Shown here: positions 34,637 through 42,657 of the stretch, one piece after another | How the letters are laid out: every line of letters begins with the position of its first letter | Position numbering within the stretch: the first letter of the stretch is position 1 | Notes under the pieces: generated by a model | Told to the model about the DNA's origin: nothing | Seen by the model: the letters and a program-made list of their open reading frames with translations, nothing else | Databases searched by the model: none | Program-made: the position numbers and the translations under genes | Source: JABWCQ01 sp964530625 | GTDB taxonomy: Bacteria > Electryoneota > RPQS01 | DNA length: 64,000 bases | Assembly: GCA_964530625.1 (NCBI GenBank) | Contig: CAZHAK010000012.1 | Location: 8,678 to 72,677 of the forward strand | Reading direction: 5' to 3'

Positions 34637-35062
34637 TTACTGACCGACGTTCACGCCCATGGAGCGGCAGGTGCCTTCGACCATTCGCATGGCCATTTCC
34701 ACGGTGTTGGCATTCAAATCTTTCATTTTGATTTCGGCAATCTCGCGAATCGCGGCTTGCGAAATCGTTCCAACCTTGTTGCGGTTGGGTTCGCCCGATC
34801 CCTTGTCCAGCTTGGTCGCTTTCTTAATCAAGATCGCGGCGGGAGGGGTCTTCGTGATAAAGCTGTAGCTCTTGTCCTTATAAACCGTAATGACAACGGG
34901 AATAATCATTCCCTTGTCTTTTTCGGTGCGGGCATTGAACTGCTTGCAGAAGTCCATGATGTTGACCTGCTTCTGACCAAGCGCAGGTCCAATCGGCGGC
35001 GCGGGGGTTGCGGCTCCGGCAGGAATTTGCAGGCGAATGTATCCGGTAATTTGCTTTGCCAT
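34637..35062 (-). CDS. rplK: 50S ribosomal protein L11
   Basis: A 141-residue L11 of the GTPase-associated centre. It starts MAKQITGYIRLQIPAGAATP. The thiostrepton-site prolines and PPIGPALGQKQVNIMDFCKQFN follow. The C-terminal RNA-binding domain includes NTVEMAMRMVEGTCRSMGV. A GC hairpin (CCCC-GGTTTTCC-GGGG, about 35085-35103) lies in the 59-base gap from nusG and is a candidate L1-binding leader. Confidence 0.97.
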   Translation of the reverse strand: MAKQITGYIRLQIPAGAATPAPPIGPALGQKQVNIMDFCKQFNARTEKDKGMIIPVVITVYKDKSYSFITKTPPAAILIKKATKLDKGSGEPNRNKVGTISQAAIREIAEIKMKDLNANTVEMAMRMVEGTCRSMGVNVGQ

Positions 35063-35121
35063 GATGTATCTCTGTTCTTATCTCGCCCCGGTTTTCCGGG
35101 GGGAATTAAGGGGGTAAAATT

Positions 35122-35697
35122 TTAGCTTGTGCCTAACTCGGTCGAAATTTGCAGGAAATCCAACTCAATCGGAGTGGAACGGCCAAAAATTGAGACCATG
35201 ACCTTGGCTTTGCGCTTCGGCATATTGATCTCTCTTACCAATCCTGTGAAATCCTTAAACGGTCCGTCTATTACCTTGATCGTGTCGTTGACGCCAAACG
35301 GCAACTCGATCAACTCCATGTTATCGGCTTTGTCCTGCTGGCCTAAAATGCGGTCAACTTCGTGACGGCGCAGGGGAACCGGACGGTTCTTCGGGCCGAC
35401 GAAATTAATCACTTGCGGCGTATTCAAAATCAAATGCTCAGTGTTCTTGTTCAAGATCATTTCCACAAGCATATAGCCGGGGAAGAACGTGCGCGTCTTG
35501 GCTTTCTTCTTGCCGTCGCGCATTTCAATCACGTCTTCCTTGGGAATCAGGACTTGCGTGATCTGATCGGCAACACCCAGCCGTTTGGATTCTTCTTCCA
35601 AGAATCCTTTGATTTTCTCTTCCTGTCCGGTGAACACGTGAAGGACATACCAGCCCAGTTCACCATCACGGATCGGTGCGTCAGTTGGATGAAGCAT
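35122..35697 (-). CDS. nusG: Transcription antitermination factor NusG
   Basis: A 191-residue NusG that links RNA polymerase, Rho and the ribosome. The NGN domain (about 14-125) has GWYVLHVFTGQEEKI, RTFFPGYMLVEMIL and VGPKNRPVPL. The KOW domain follows (VNDTIKVIDGPFKDFTGLVREI). There is no large insertion. It lies 14 bases after the methyltransferase gene rather than next to secE, which is unusual. Confidence 0.96.
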   Translation of the reverse strand: MLHPTDAPIRDGELGWYVLHVFTGQEEKIKGFLEEESKRLGVADQITQVLIPKEDVIEMRDGKKKAKTRTFFPGYMLVEMILNKNTEHLILNTPQVINFVGPKNRPVPLRRHEVDRILGQQDKADNMELIELPFGVNDTIKVIDGPFKDFTGLVREINMPKRKAKVMVSIFGRSTPIELDFLQISTELGTS

Positions 35698-35711
35698 TTA
35701 GCTTGAACTAC

Positions 35712-36617
35712 TCACAATGAACGTTTAACTCCAATATATAGCTCAGAAGAACCCGGTCCTCCAAGCAGACCGCTGGTGTAACTGAGCGTCCCCCGGGTGG
35801 CTCCGCGCAAAAGTCCGAACGCCGTGCGCGAATCCGATAGGATACAATGATAGAAGGCATCAAATGCCACGGCGCCGAGGCTCCTTGGATCGAAACCTGC
35901 TCGAATCAAGAGATCAAGCATCACCGGCGGCTCAAAATGATAAAGATGTCTGGGTGAATCCCAGGCGACCCATTGGTCTCCGTACGCCTTCGCATCAATG
36001 GAGAGCGGATTGGGCACCGCGATAGCAATTTTCCCGCGCGGAGACAGCAGCTTTCTGGCAATCTCCAATGTCTCGCGCAACTTATGGACATGTTCCAATA
36101 CATGCCACATCGTAATCAATTTATACGGTCCGGCATGAGCCGGGACAGCATCAATTCCGCCTGTCCAAACTCTCAAGCCAAGTTTGTCGCGCGCATGCTG
36201 CGCCGCTCTTTCACTTGGCTCGCAGCCGTCTGCTTCAAATCCTCTTCGCTTCAATTCCACTACAAACTCACCGGTCGCACAACCGACGTCAAGACATCGG
36301 TCAGCAGGCTTTAATCCAACCACAACTCTGGCGGCCTTGCGCCGGATAGACAGCGGACGAAATTTGCGATAGAGCTTTGCCGATACCGTCTGCGGTCCGT
36401 CACCTGCCGAAGCAAAAGGATCGTATCCCGGAGTGTCATAGAACGCGCCGATGGATGCTTCATCGGGCCGCGGATTCAGATAAATCAGTTTACACATCTG
36501 ACACCGCACAAGAGCGTACGTGCGATTGTCGAGCACTCGAAACCTGTCTTCTACGGTACGCTCTGGTTTATGTTCCGGGCAGGAGCAAACCGGGCAGACA
36601 ATCGTCTCAAAATTCAC
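35712..36617 (-). CDS. Class I SAM methyltransferase with N-terminal zinc ribbon
   Basis: A 301-residue protein. C8, C11, C39 and C42 (CPVC and CQMC) form a zinc-ribbon-like N-terminus. The SAM-binding motif I is LDVGCATGEFVVEL (109-122), with an acidic end of strand 2 (CEPS). Strand 4 has ITMWHVLEHV, typical of the Methyltransf_23 group. Relatives commonly act on sugars, lipids or small molecules, so the substrate is not predictable. It sits between secE and nusG with gaps of 12 and 14 bases and no promoter, so it must be co-transcribed with the translation machinery. A role in modifying a ribosomal or secretion component is only a hypothesis. Confidence 0.85.
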   Translation of the reverse strand: MNFETIVCPVCSCPEHKPERTVEDRFRVLDNRTYALVRCQMCKLIYLNPRPDEASIGAFYDTPGYDPFASAGDGPQTVSAKLYRKFRPLSIRRKAARVVVGLKPADRCLDVGCATGEFVVELKRRGFEADGCEPSERAAQHARDKLGLRVWTGGIDAVPAHAGPYKLITMWHVLEHVHKLRETLEIARKLLSPRGKIAIAVPNPLSIDAKAYGDQWVAWDSPRHLYHFEPPVMLDLLIRAGFDPRSLGAVAFDAFYHCILSDSRTAFGLLRGATRGTLSYTSGLLGGPGSSELYIGVKRSL

Positions 36618-36629
36618 GCCGAATGAAAA

Positions 36630-36812
36630 CTACAGCAGTTGCTGAAGTCCCAGACTAAGGATGCGATCTACCACGAAGACGGCAAGTCCCAGTATGAGAG
36701 TGAGTCCGAGCACGATCCACGTGCTTTCCGCGACTTCCGGTCGGGTCGGCCATGTGACTTTCGTCATTTCCGACTTGACATCGGTGACGTAGTTGATAGT
36801 TTTCTTAATCAT
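36630..36812 (-). CDS. secE: Protein translocase subunit SecE
   Basis: A 60-residue short SecE with one membrane helix (STWIVLGLTLILGLAVFVVDRIL). It is preceded by the conserved amphipathic cytosolic segment DVKSEMTKVTWPTRPEV. The single-helix form is typical outside proteobacteria. It stabilises SecY. It lies between tRNA-Trp and the methyltransferase gene. Confidence 0.95.
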   Translation of the reverse strand: MIKKTINYVTDVKSEMTKVTWPTRPEVAESTWIVLGLTLILGLAVFVVDRILSLGLQQLL

Positions 36813-36845
36813 GATGTTTCAGTTGTGAGGCTGTCCTCAGTCTTG

Positions 36846-36918
36846 CACGGCAGGAGGGACTCGAACCCCCAACAACCGGTTTTGGAGACCGGGACTCTAC
36901 CAATTGAGCTACTGCCGT
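36846..36918 (-). tRNA. trnW: tRNA-Trp (CCA anticodon)
   Basis: A cloverleaf of 73 bases. The acceptor is ACGGCAG/CTGCCGT and the D arm is GCTCAATTGGTAGAG. The anticodon stem CCGGT/ACCGG has loop CTCCAAA, and the T arm is TTCGAGT in a 5-bp stem. The discriminator is G, as expected for Trp. The 3' CCA is not encoded (CAA follows). It lies between tuf and secE, a position seen in many bacteria. Confidence 0.96.
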
Positions 36919-36968
36919 GTACCGCTGCCGCGACGAGGCTTCGGCACGGCGGCTTAAATGGGAACAGA

Positions 36969-36999
36969 AGGCCGGAGCCATAAAAGGTGGCTCCGGCCT
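36969..36999 (-). terminator. Intrinsic terminator after tuf
   Basis: A perfect 12-base-pair stem (36969-36980 with 36988-36999, AGGCCGGAGCCA arm) has a 7-base loop and is followed on the minus strand by TCTGTTCCC. The T run is poor, so it may be a partial terminator or a 3'-end processing and stability element for tuf mRNA. A second imperfect hairpin (about 36922-36953) follows before tRNA-Trp. Confidence 0.65.
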
Positions 37000-37016
37000 A
37001 TCCGGAAAGAGTGTAC

Positions 37017-38207
37017 TTACTCGATGATCTTAGTTACACGTCCCGCGCCGACGGTCTTGCCGCCTTCACGAATAGCGAAACGCAAACCTTCGTCCATCGC
37101 GATGTCGGTAATCAAGTCAACGGTGATTGCCGTGTTGTCGCCGGGCATAATCATCTCGGTGCCTTCACTCAACGTAACCGAACCGGTAACGTCGGTCGTG
37201 CGGAAGAAGAACTGCGGGCGGTAATTATTGAAGAACGGCGTGTGTCGGCCACCTTCGTCTTTGGACAGGACGTAAACCTGCGCTTCGAACTTCTTGTGCG
37301 GCTTGATCGAACCGGGCTTACAGAGCACCATTCCACGCTCGAGATCGTCTTTTTCCACACCGCGCAAAAGCAATCCTGCGTTGTCGCCAGCGAAGCCTTC
37401 ATCGAGGAGCTTACGGAACATTTCTACACCCGTTACAACCGTCTTCTTGTGCTGTCCCAACCCGACGATTTCAACTTCCTCACCAACCTTAACCTTGCCG
37501 CGCTCAATACGGCCCGTACCGACGGTACCGCGACCGGTAATCGAGAACACGTCTTCGATCGGCATCAGGAAAGGCTTATCGAGCGCACGTACCGGTTCCG
37601 GAATGAACTCATCCACGGCGTCCATCAATTCCATGATGCACTTGGTCTTTTCGGGATCCTGCAAGTTTGACAGCGCTTCCAACGCGCTGCCGCGGATCAC
37701 CGGAAGCGTGTCGCCGGGATATTCGTACGAGGACAGCAATTCACGAACTTCAAGCTCAACCAAGTCGAGCAATTCAGGATCGTCAACTTGGTCGCACTTG
37801 TTCAGGAACACGACCAGCGCGGGCACGTTCACCTGACGAGCGAGCAGAACGTGCTCACGCGTCTGGGGCATGGGGCCGTCCGCGGCGGACACGACGAGAA
37901 TCGCGCCGTCCATTTGGGCAGCACCGGTGACCATGTTCTTAATATAGTCGGCGTGGCCCGGGCAGTCCACGTGCGCGTAGTGGCGCTTTTCAGTTTCGTA
38001 CTCAGCGTGGTGGACGTTAATCGTGACGCCGCGCTCTTTTTCTTCGGGCGCGTTGTCGATATCGTCATAGTTACGGGCTTGTGCCAATCCCTTAGCGGCG
38101 AGCACTTGCGTGATAGCGGCGGTGAGAGTGGTTTTGCCATGGTCGACGTGACCAATAGTGCCGATGTTAACATGCGGCTTGTTGCGTTCAAATTTGGCTT
38201 TTGCCAT
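37017..38207 (-). CDS. tuf: Elongation factor Tu
   Basis: A 396-residue GTPase that delivers aminoacyl-tRNA. G1 is GHVDHGKT (19-26), G3 is DCPGHADYIKNM and G4 is NKCD. Domains II and III are complete (GRGTVGTGRIERG, then PHKKFEAQVYVL). AAGGAGGT gives an excellent ribosome binding site. It is the only tuf in the window, located with the tRNA cluster rather than after fusA. Resistance-associated positions were not judged. Confidence 0.98.
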   Translation of the reverse strand: MAKAKFERNKPHVNIGTIGHVDHGKTTLTAAITQVLAAKGLAQARNYDDIDNAPEEKERGVTINVHHAEYETEKRHYAHVDCPGHADYIKNMVTGAAQMDGAILVVSAADGPMPQTREHVLLARQVNVPALVVFLNKCDQVDDPELLDLVELEVRELLSSYEYPGDTLPVIRGSALEALSNLQDPEKTKCIMELMDAVDEFIPEPVRALDKPFLMPIEDVFSITGRGTVGTGRIERGKVKVGEEVEIVGLGQHKKTVVTGVEMFRKLLDEGFAGDNAGLLLRGVEKDDLERGMVLCKPGSIKPHKKFEAQVYVLSKDEGGRHTPFFNNYRPQFFFRTTDVTGSVTLSEGTEMIMPGDNTAITVDLITDIAMDEGLRFAIREGGKTVGAGRVTKIIE

Positions 38208-38296
38208 TGCCGGACAACCTCCTTAGGGGTTCAGCAGTTCTATGTTTATTGTATTCAAAGATTCACAGGAATTACCCGAGAAGCCGGATAACACGT

Positions 38297-38372
<76 letters not shown>

Positions 38373-38415
38373 AAGAACAGGAGTGCGCGTTTGGTGGGCG
38401 CAACCACGTCATCAG

Positions 38416-38488
38416 AGCGGGCGACGAGACTCGAACCCGCGACCCTCAGCTTGGAAGGCTGATGCTCTACCAACTGAGCTACGCCCGC
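38416..38488 (-). tRNA. trnG: tRNA-Gly (TCC anticodon)
   Basis: A cloverleaf with acceptor GCGGGCG/CGCCCGC. The anticodon stem TCAGC/GCTGA has loop CTTCCAA (anticodon TCC), and the T loop is TTCGAGT. The discriminator is T and CCA is not encoded (CTG follows). Confidence 0.96.
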
Positions 38489-38600
38489 ATAAGAAACGAA
38501 ATGAAGAAGCAGCCTAAAAAGGGTGCACCCCTCTTGGGTGACCACCTCTAAGGCCACTAAGAACAAAGACTAACGTGGTCTATTTCGAGAAGATACCCGG

Positions 38601-38683
38601 TGGTGGCAGATGGATTTGAACCACCGTAGGCGTTTGCCAGCAGATTTACAGTCTGCCCCCTTTAGCCACTCGGGCATGCCACC
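38601..38683 (-). tRNA. trnY: tRNA-Tyr (GTA anticodon)
   Basis: A class II tRNA with a long variable arm (TGGCAAACGCCTA region). The acceptor is GGTGGCA/TGCCACC. The anticodon stem GCAGA/TCTGC has loop CTGTAAA (anticodon GTA). The discriminator is A and the next bases are CCG, so CCA is not fully encoded. Confidence 0.96.
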
Positions 38684-38724
38684 AAGCAAGTCTTTGGGAT
38701 TTTAGCTACAACCGAATGTAATAG

Positions 38725-38797
38725 AGCTGGCGACAGGACTTGAACCCGCAACCTGTTGATTACAAATCAACTGCTCTACCAGTTGAGCTACGCCAGC
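38725..38797 (-). tRNA. trnT: tRNA-Thr (TGT anticodon)
   Basis: A cloverleaf with acceptor GCTGGCG/CGCCAGC. The anticodon stem GTTGA/TCAAC has loop TTTGTAA (anticodon TGT). CCA is not encoded (CTA follows the T discriminator). It is the first gene of the tRNA-tuf transcription unit. Confidence 0.96.
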
Positions 38798-38827
38798 AGT
38801 TAGGTACCGCCGAAAACCGCAGACCCA

Positions 38828-38856
38828 AAGTTAAGAACTTGTGAAATTGCAGTCAA
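38828..38856 (-). promoter_or_regulatory. Sigma70-like promoter of the tRNA-tuf operon
   Basis: On the minus strand, TTGACT (38851-38856) and TAACTT (38828-38833) are 17 bases apart. A GC-rich discriminator (TGGGTCTGCGG) follows, as in stringently controlled stable-RNA promoters. Transcription would start about 25 bases before the first tRNA. It may drive everything to rpoC, apart from losses at the tuf terminator. Confidence 0.75.
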
Positions 38857-38933
38857 GCGGCGAGCGAGTGGATTTGGGGCGAAATGGCGGTTTTTTCGGC
38901 GTTTTGACACACATAGTGCCAGATACGCCTCTC

Positions 38934-40337
38934 CTATTTCCTCCTCCAAATAGTCTTCCCCGCCCTATCCTCAATGATGATGCCTCTCTCAGATAGGGCA
39001 TCGCGGGCGCGGTCGGCTTCGGGCCAATTTTTGGATTGACGGGCGTGGTTGCGGGCTTCAATTAAGGCTTCAATCTCAGCAGCTTCGGGGTCATCAGGCT
39101 CCTGATCCAAATCAAGGAAGCCTAAAACAGAGTCAAAACGGCGCATCGCGCCAATGGCAAGCTCCTGCTCGGAATTGCCAATTTTAGCTTGCTGACAAAG
39201 GGTGTTCGCGTCACGCACAAAGTTGAAAACTGCAGCCAGCGCTTCGGGGTAATTTAGATCATCATCAAGGGCGTCCCTGAACTCGTGCTCGCGTTGCGCA
39301 ACCATGTCTTTCAGTTCCGCCATTCCCCCTTTGCCTGTCGCGTGCTCCAGATTCAAACTGCACGATTCAAATCTCGCCAATGCTTGTTTGATACTCTCAA
39401 GTCCACTGGCCTGAAAATTGGTGCGCTGACGGTAGTGACCGGACAACAATCCGTAGCGGATTTCGCGCGGCTTCCAACCCTTGTCAATCATATCCTGCAC
39501 TGTGAAAAAATTCCCCAGTGACTTGGACATTTTTTGACCGTCCACAAGCAAATGCTCGGAATGCATCCAGTAGCGGGCTAACGGCTCGTGCGTCACGCCT
39601 TCTGTCTGCGCGATTTCATTCTGGTGATGCGGAAAGATCAGGTCAACTCCGCCCAAATGAATATCAAAATTTTTGCCAAGATATTTCAACGACATCGCCG
39701 AGCACTCAAGATGCCATCCGGGCCGGCCCTTGCCTAAACTCGTCTCCCAAGCGACCGGGCCATCCTGCTCTTCCCAATTCTTCCACAGAGCAAAATCGCG
39801 CACATCTTCTTTCTCGTATTCGTCACTTGCGACACGCTCGCCCACGCGCATTTCTTCCATGTTCAAGCGAGCGAGTTGTCCGTAACTCGAAAACGAGTCA
39901 ATTTTGAAGTAGACGGAGCCATCCGCGACATAAGCATGTTTGGCGGCAATCAAGTCTTCCACCATCTTGACCATTTCCGGGATATGATCCGTCGCGCGGG
40001 GATAAATATCCGCGTCGGTAATTCCGATAGCCTTACGGTCGGCATGAAACGACTCGATATATCGATCCGTATATTCACGCAGGGAAACGTTCTCGCAATT
40101 CGCGCCTTTGATCGTCTTATCGTCAATGTCCGTAAGGTTCATCACCCACGTCACCTCGTATCCGGAATAGGCCAAATAACGGCGCAATAAATCCGAAATC
40201 AAAAACGTGCGGAAATTCCCGATATGCGCTTTCGCATAAACCGTGGGCCCGCAGGTGTACATAGCCACTTTGCCGGGATCTCGCGGCACGAACGGTTCAA
40301 CTTTTCGAGTGAGTGTGTTGTAAAGTTTCAGTGACAT
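38934..40337 (-). CDS. cysS: Cysteinyl-tRNA synthetase
   Basis: A 467-residue class I synthetase. The HIGH-like motif is HIGN (38-41). The zinc-binding cysteine that selects cysteine is in YTCGPTVY (C29). KMSKS is at about 267-271 in GQKMSKSLGNFF. The C-terminal helical anticodon domain is complete and ends NWPEADRARDALSERGIIIE then KTIWRRK. It lies 26 bases after the phosphatidyltransferase gene, probably in the purF transcript. Confidence 0.97.
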   Translation of the reverse strand: MSLKLYNTLTRKVEPFVPRDPGKVAMYTCGPTVYAKAHIGNFRTFLISDLLRRYLAYSGYEVTWVMNLTDIDDKTIKGANCENVSLREYTDRYIESFHADRKAIGITDADIYPRATDHIPEMVKMVEDLIAAKHAYVADGSVYFKIDSFSSYGQLARLNMEEMRVGERVASDEYEKEDVRDFALWKNWEEQDGPVAWETSLGKGRPGWHLECSAMSLKYLGKNFDIHLGGVDLIFPHHQNEIAQTEGVTHEPLARYWMHSEHLLVDGQKMSKSLGNFFTVQDMIDKGWKPREIRYGLLSGHYRQRTNFQASGLESIKQALARFESCSLNLEHATGKGGMAELKDMVAQREHEFRDALDDDLNYPEALAAVFNFVRDANTLCQQAKIGNSEQELAIGAMRRFDSVLGFLDLDQEPDDPEAAEIEALIEARNHARQSKNWPEADRARDALSERGIIIEDRAGKTIWRRK

Positions 40338-40363
40338 TTATCGTAAAGGAGTAGTCTAAACTG

Positions 40364-41014
40364 TTAAGCGCTCGTTCCGCCGAGTTTGGCGCGGCTGTAA
40401 TGCACAAAGCGAACAGCATACTGAATTCCTGAAGCCAAAATAAACGCGCTGGCAATCCAAACAAGCGTCTTCGGATTGAACTCCGAGGTCATTTTCGGCC
40501 AATTCAGGGTGTAGCTGATCAATGCGACCGCGATGACAAACATCGTTAGTTTGCCGACGTAATTGGATGTAACAATTAAGCCGCGCTTGCGAAACACATA
40601 AAAAGAGCCCCAAATAATCACCACATCGCGCGAAAGTATCAGCACCAAAAACCAAAGCGGCAGCGGGTTCTCGCGAGACGGCAAAGCCAGAAAAACAGCC
40701 AGCGCACCCAACCAAATCTTATCCGCCAGCGGATCGAGCACTCGTCCCCAATCCGTTTCGACATGAAACCAACGGGCGATCAATCCGTCCACCATGTCGC
40801 TGACCAGCGCCGTAGCCATCAACACCAGAGCCCAGAAGTTTCCGTTCTCTTTGGGCCCAAGTTTCAGAAAGTAGAAGAGCGGAATCAGCAAGAAAACTCT
40901 GGCGATGCTCATAAGATTTGGCACCGTCAGGAATTTTCGAGGCCGTGGTTTCGGTTCGAACACGAAACTCGTCTGTTTAGGCAACAGTTTGTCGGTGCGG
41001 TTTATCTCTGCCAC
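40364..41014 (-). CDS. pgsA: CDP-alcohol phosphatidyltransferase (PgsA-like)
   Basis: A 216-residue inner-membrane enzyme. The family signature is DMVDGLIARW then GRVLDPLADK, with all catalytic acidic residues (D-x2-DG-x2-AR-x8-G-x3-D-x3-D). About five or six hydrophobic helices follow the signature. Phosphatidylglycerophosphate synthase is the likeliest role, but other CDP-diacylglycerol alcohol transferases share the motif. The start is GTG 41014, because GGAG ends 5 bases before it at the overlapping purF stop. A longer frame into purF is rejected. Confidence 0.87.
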   Translation of the reverse strand: MAEINRTDKLLPKQTSFVFEPKPRPRKFLTVPNLMSIARVFLLIPLFYFLKLGPKENGNFWALVLMATALVSDMVDGLIARWFHVETDWGRVLDPLADKIWLGALAVFLALPSRENPLPLWFLVLILSRDVVIIWGSFYVFRKRGLIVTSNYVGKLTMFVIAVALISYTLNWPKMTSEFNPKTLVWIASAFILASGIQYAVRFVHYSRAKLGGTSA

Positions 41015-41016
41015 GG

Positions 41017-42483
41017 TTACTCCATGGTTCGCAGAACCCGTTCCAGTTCCGCGCGTGCCCACTCTTTATCTGGTTCACTTAACTCAGCAAGCTGCGCAGG
41101 ATCTTTTAGCGGCACGGCATATTGTCCGGAGAAGCAGGCCGTGCAATAGTTTGATGGTTCGTCTCTAGTCGCGGCCAGCATCCCTTCGTGTGACAAATAC
41201 CGTAATGAATTCACACCCAAATAGCTTTCGATTTCGGCGGGACTTGCAAACGCGGCAATCAGTTCGCGCCGAGTCGGGAAATCCATTCCGTAGAAACACG
41301 GCCAGCGCACAGGCGGCGACGCGATCCGCACATGCACTTCCGTCGCACCAGCGGCTCTGATCACTCCCACGAGTTTCTTCAAAGTCGTTCCGCGCACAAT
41401 AGAGTCATCCACCAGCACCACGCGGCGGCCTTCCAGCACTCCGCGCACGGGATTATATTTAATCCGCGAGTTGTACGAGCGCATAAACTGCGATGGATTG
41501 ATAAAGGTGCGGCCAATATAGTGATTTCGAATCAAGCCGATTTCAAATTTCAAATCGCTCGTGCGGGCATACCCGATGGCCGAAGTGTTGGACGAATCAG
41601 GAACAGAGATGACAACATCGGCGTCAGCAGGATGCTCCTCCGCCAAAATCTTGCCCAGTTTTCTGCGCACTTTATCCACGGACGTGCCGTAGATATGGCT
41701 GTCCGGTCGCGCGAAATAAATCAATTCAAAAATACACATGTGCAGATCGGGCGCGGCATACTGCACCGACTCCAATCCACGTGTCGAGATGTTCACGATT
41801 TCGCCCGCGTTGACGTCGCGCTCATAGGTCGCGCCAATAATGTCAAACGCACACGTCTCGGAAGCGAACACATATCCCTCACCCATGCGACCCATGGCCA
41901 GCGGCCTGAAGCCGTGCGGATCGCGGGCGGCCAAAACACCGTCTCTGGTAATCAATACGACTGAGAACGCGCCTTCCAGCTCCTTGACCGCCTCGGCCAG
42001 GCGGGTCGCGGCAGTCGGAGCTTTGGATCGCGCGATCAGATGCACAAACAACTCGGAGTCCGAGGAGGTCTGAAAGATCGCTCCCTCGTCCTCCAGTTTC
42101 TTGCGCAAAGCGCGCTCGTTGGTGATATTGCCGTTGTGGGCAACCGCCAGCGGGCCGTCCTTGGTGTTTACCACGAGAGGCTGAACATTAGTCAAAGACG
42201 AGGAGCCGGTCGTGGAGTACCTCACATGCCCGACGGCCCAACTGCCTTCAAGCTCCTTGAACCTCCCTTGGTCTCGAAACACGTCAGCCAGCAACCCCAT
42301 GCCTCTATGAGCAAACAGGTTTTGGCCGTCGGAACTGACAATTCCCGCAGATTCCTGACCCCGGTGCTGAAGGGCGTACAGGCCCAAATAGGTCAGTTCA
42401 GCGGCACGGGGGTGGCCATGAAGGGCCATAACCCCACACTTGTCGCGGGGCTTGTCGTCGAGGAAATCTATGAGATGTGACAT
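41017..42483 (-). CDS. purF: Amidophosphoribosyltransferase (purF)
   Basis: A 488-residue enzyme for the first step of purine synthesis (PRPP + glutamine to phosphoribosylamine). A 15-residue propeptide precedes the nucleophile Cys16 (KCGVMALHGH). The PRPP loop is VVLVDDSIVRGTT at about 352-364. Four cysteines at the positions of the B. subtilis 4Fe-4S cluster are present (MCIFELIYF, RWPCFYGMDF and NYCTACFSG). It is thus the oxygen-sensitive type with propeptide. The promoter is so close that the mRNA appears leaderless. Confidence 0.97.
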   Translation of the reverse strand: MSHLIDFLDDKPRDKCGVMALHGHPRAAELTYLGLYALQHRGQESAGIVSSDGQNLFAHRGMGLLADVFRDQGRFKELEGSWAVGHVRYSTTGSSSLTNVQPLVVNTKDGPLAVAHNGNITNERALRKKLEDEGAIFQTSSDSELFVHLIARSKAPTAATRLAEAVKELEGAFSVVLITRDGVLAARDPHGFRPLAMGRMGEGYVFASETCAFDIIGATYERDVNAGEIVNISTRGLESVQYAAPDLHMCIFELIYFARPDSHIYGTSVDKVRRKLGKILAEEHPADADVVISVPDSSNTSAIGYARTSDLKFEIGLIRNHYIGRTFINPSQFMRSYNSRIKYNPVRGVLEGRRVVLVDDSIVRGTTLKKLVGVIRAAGATEVHVRIASPPVRWPCFYGMDFPTRRELIAAFASPAEIESYLGVNSLRYLSHEGMLAATRDEPSNYCTACFSGQYAVPLKDPAQLAELSEPDKEWARAELERVLRTME

Positions 42484-42492
42484 AAGACCCGT

Positions 42493-42521
42493 AATATAAC
42501 CCGCTTAGATTGGCTTGTCAA
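42493..42521 (-). promoter_or_regulatory. Near-consensus sigma70-like promoter of purF
   Basis: On the minus strand, TTGACA (42516-42521) and TATATT (42493-42498) have an exact 17-base spacer. The expected start site (about 42485-42487) is only 2-4 bases before the purF ATG at 42483. No Shine-Dalgarno is present. The transcript is probably leaderless. Confidence 0.8.
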
Positions 42522-42555
42522 CTTCTGACCCGTCTTTTTTCATTGCCCCTGCTTC

Positions 42556-42584
42556 TTGATAGTCCGGTCAGGGTTTTATATCTT
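42556..42584 (+). promoter_or_regulatory. Sigma70-like promoter of the epimerase operon
   Basis: TTGATA (42556-42561) and TATCTT (42579-42584) are 17 bases apart. The leader to the GTG at 42658 would be about 68 bases. It is divergent from the purF promoter, with the two -35 elements about 35 bases apart. Confidence 0.65.
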
Positions 42585-42657
42585 AGAAATCTTGAACTAA
42601 GCGAAACCGTCGGAGGGTTCCGGCGGACCACCTCGGGCCAATTTGGAGCTAATTTTT

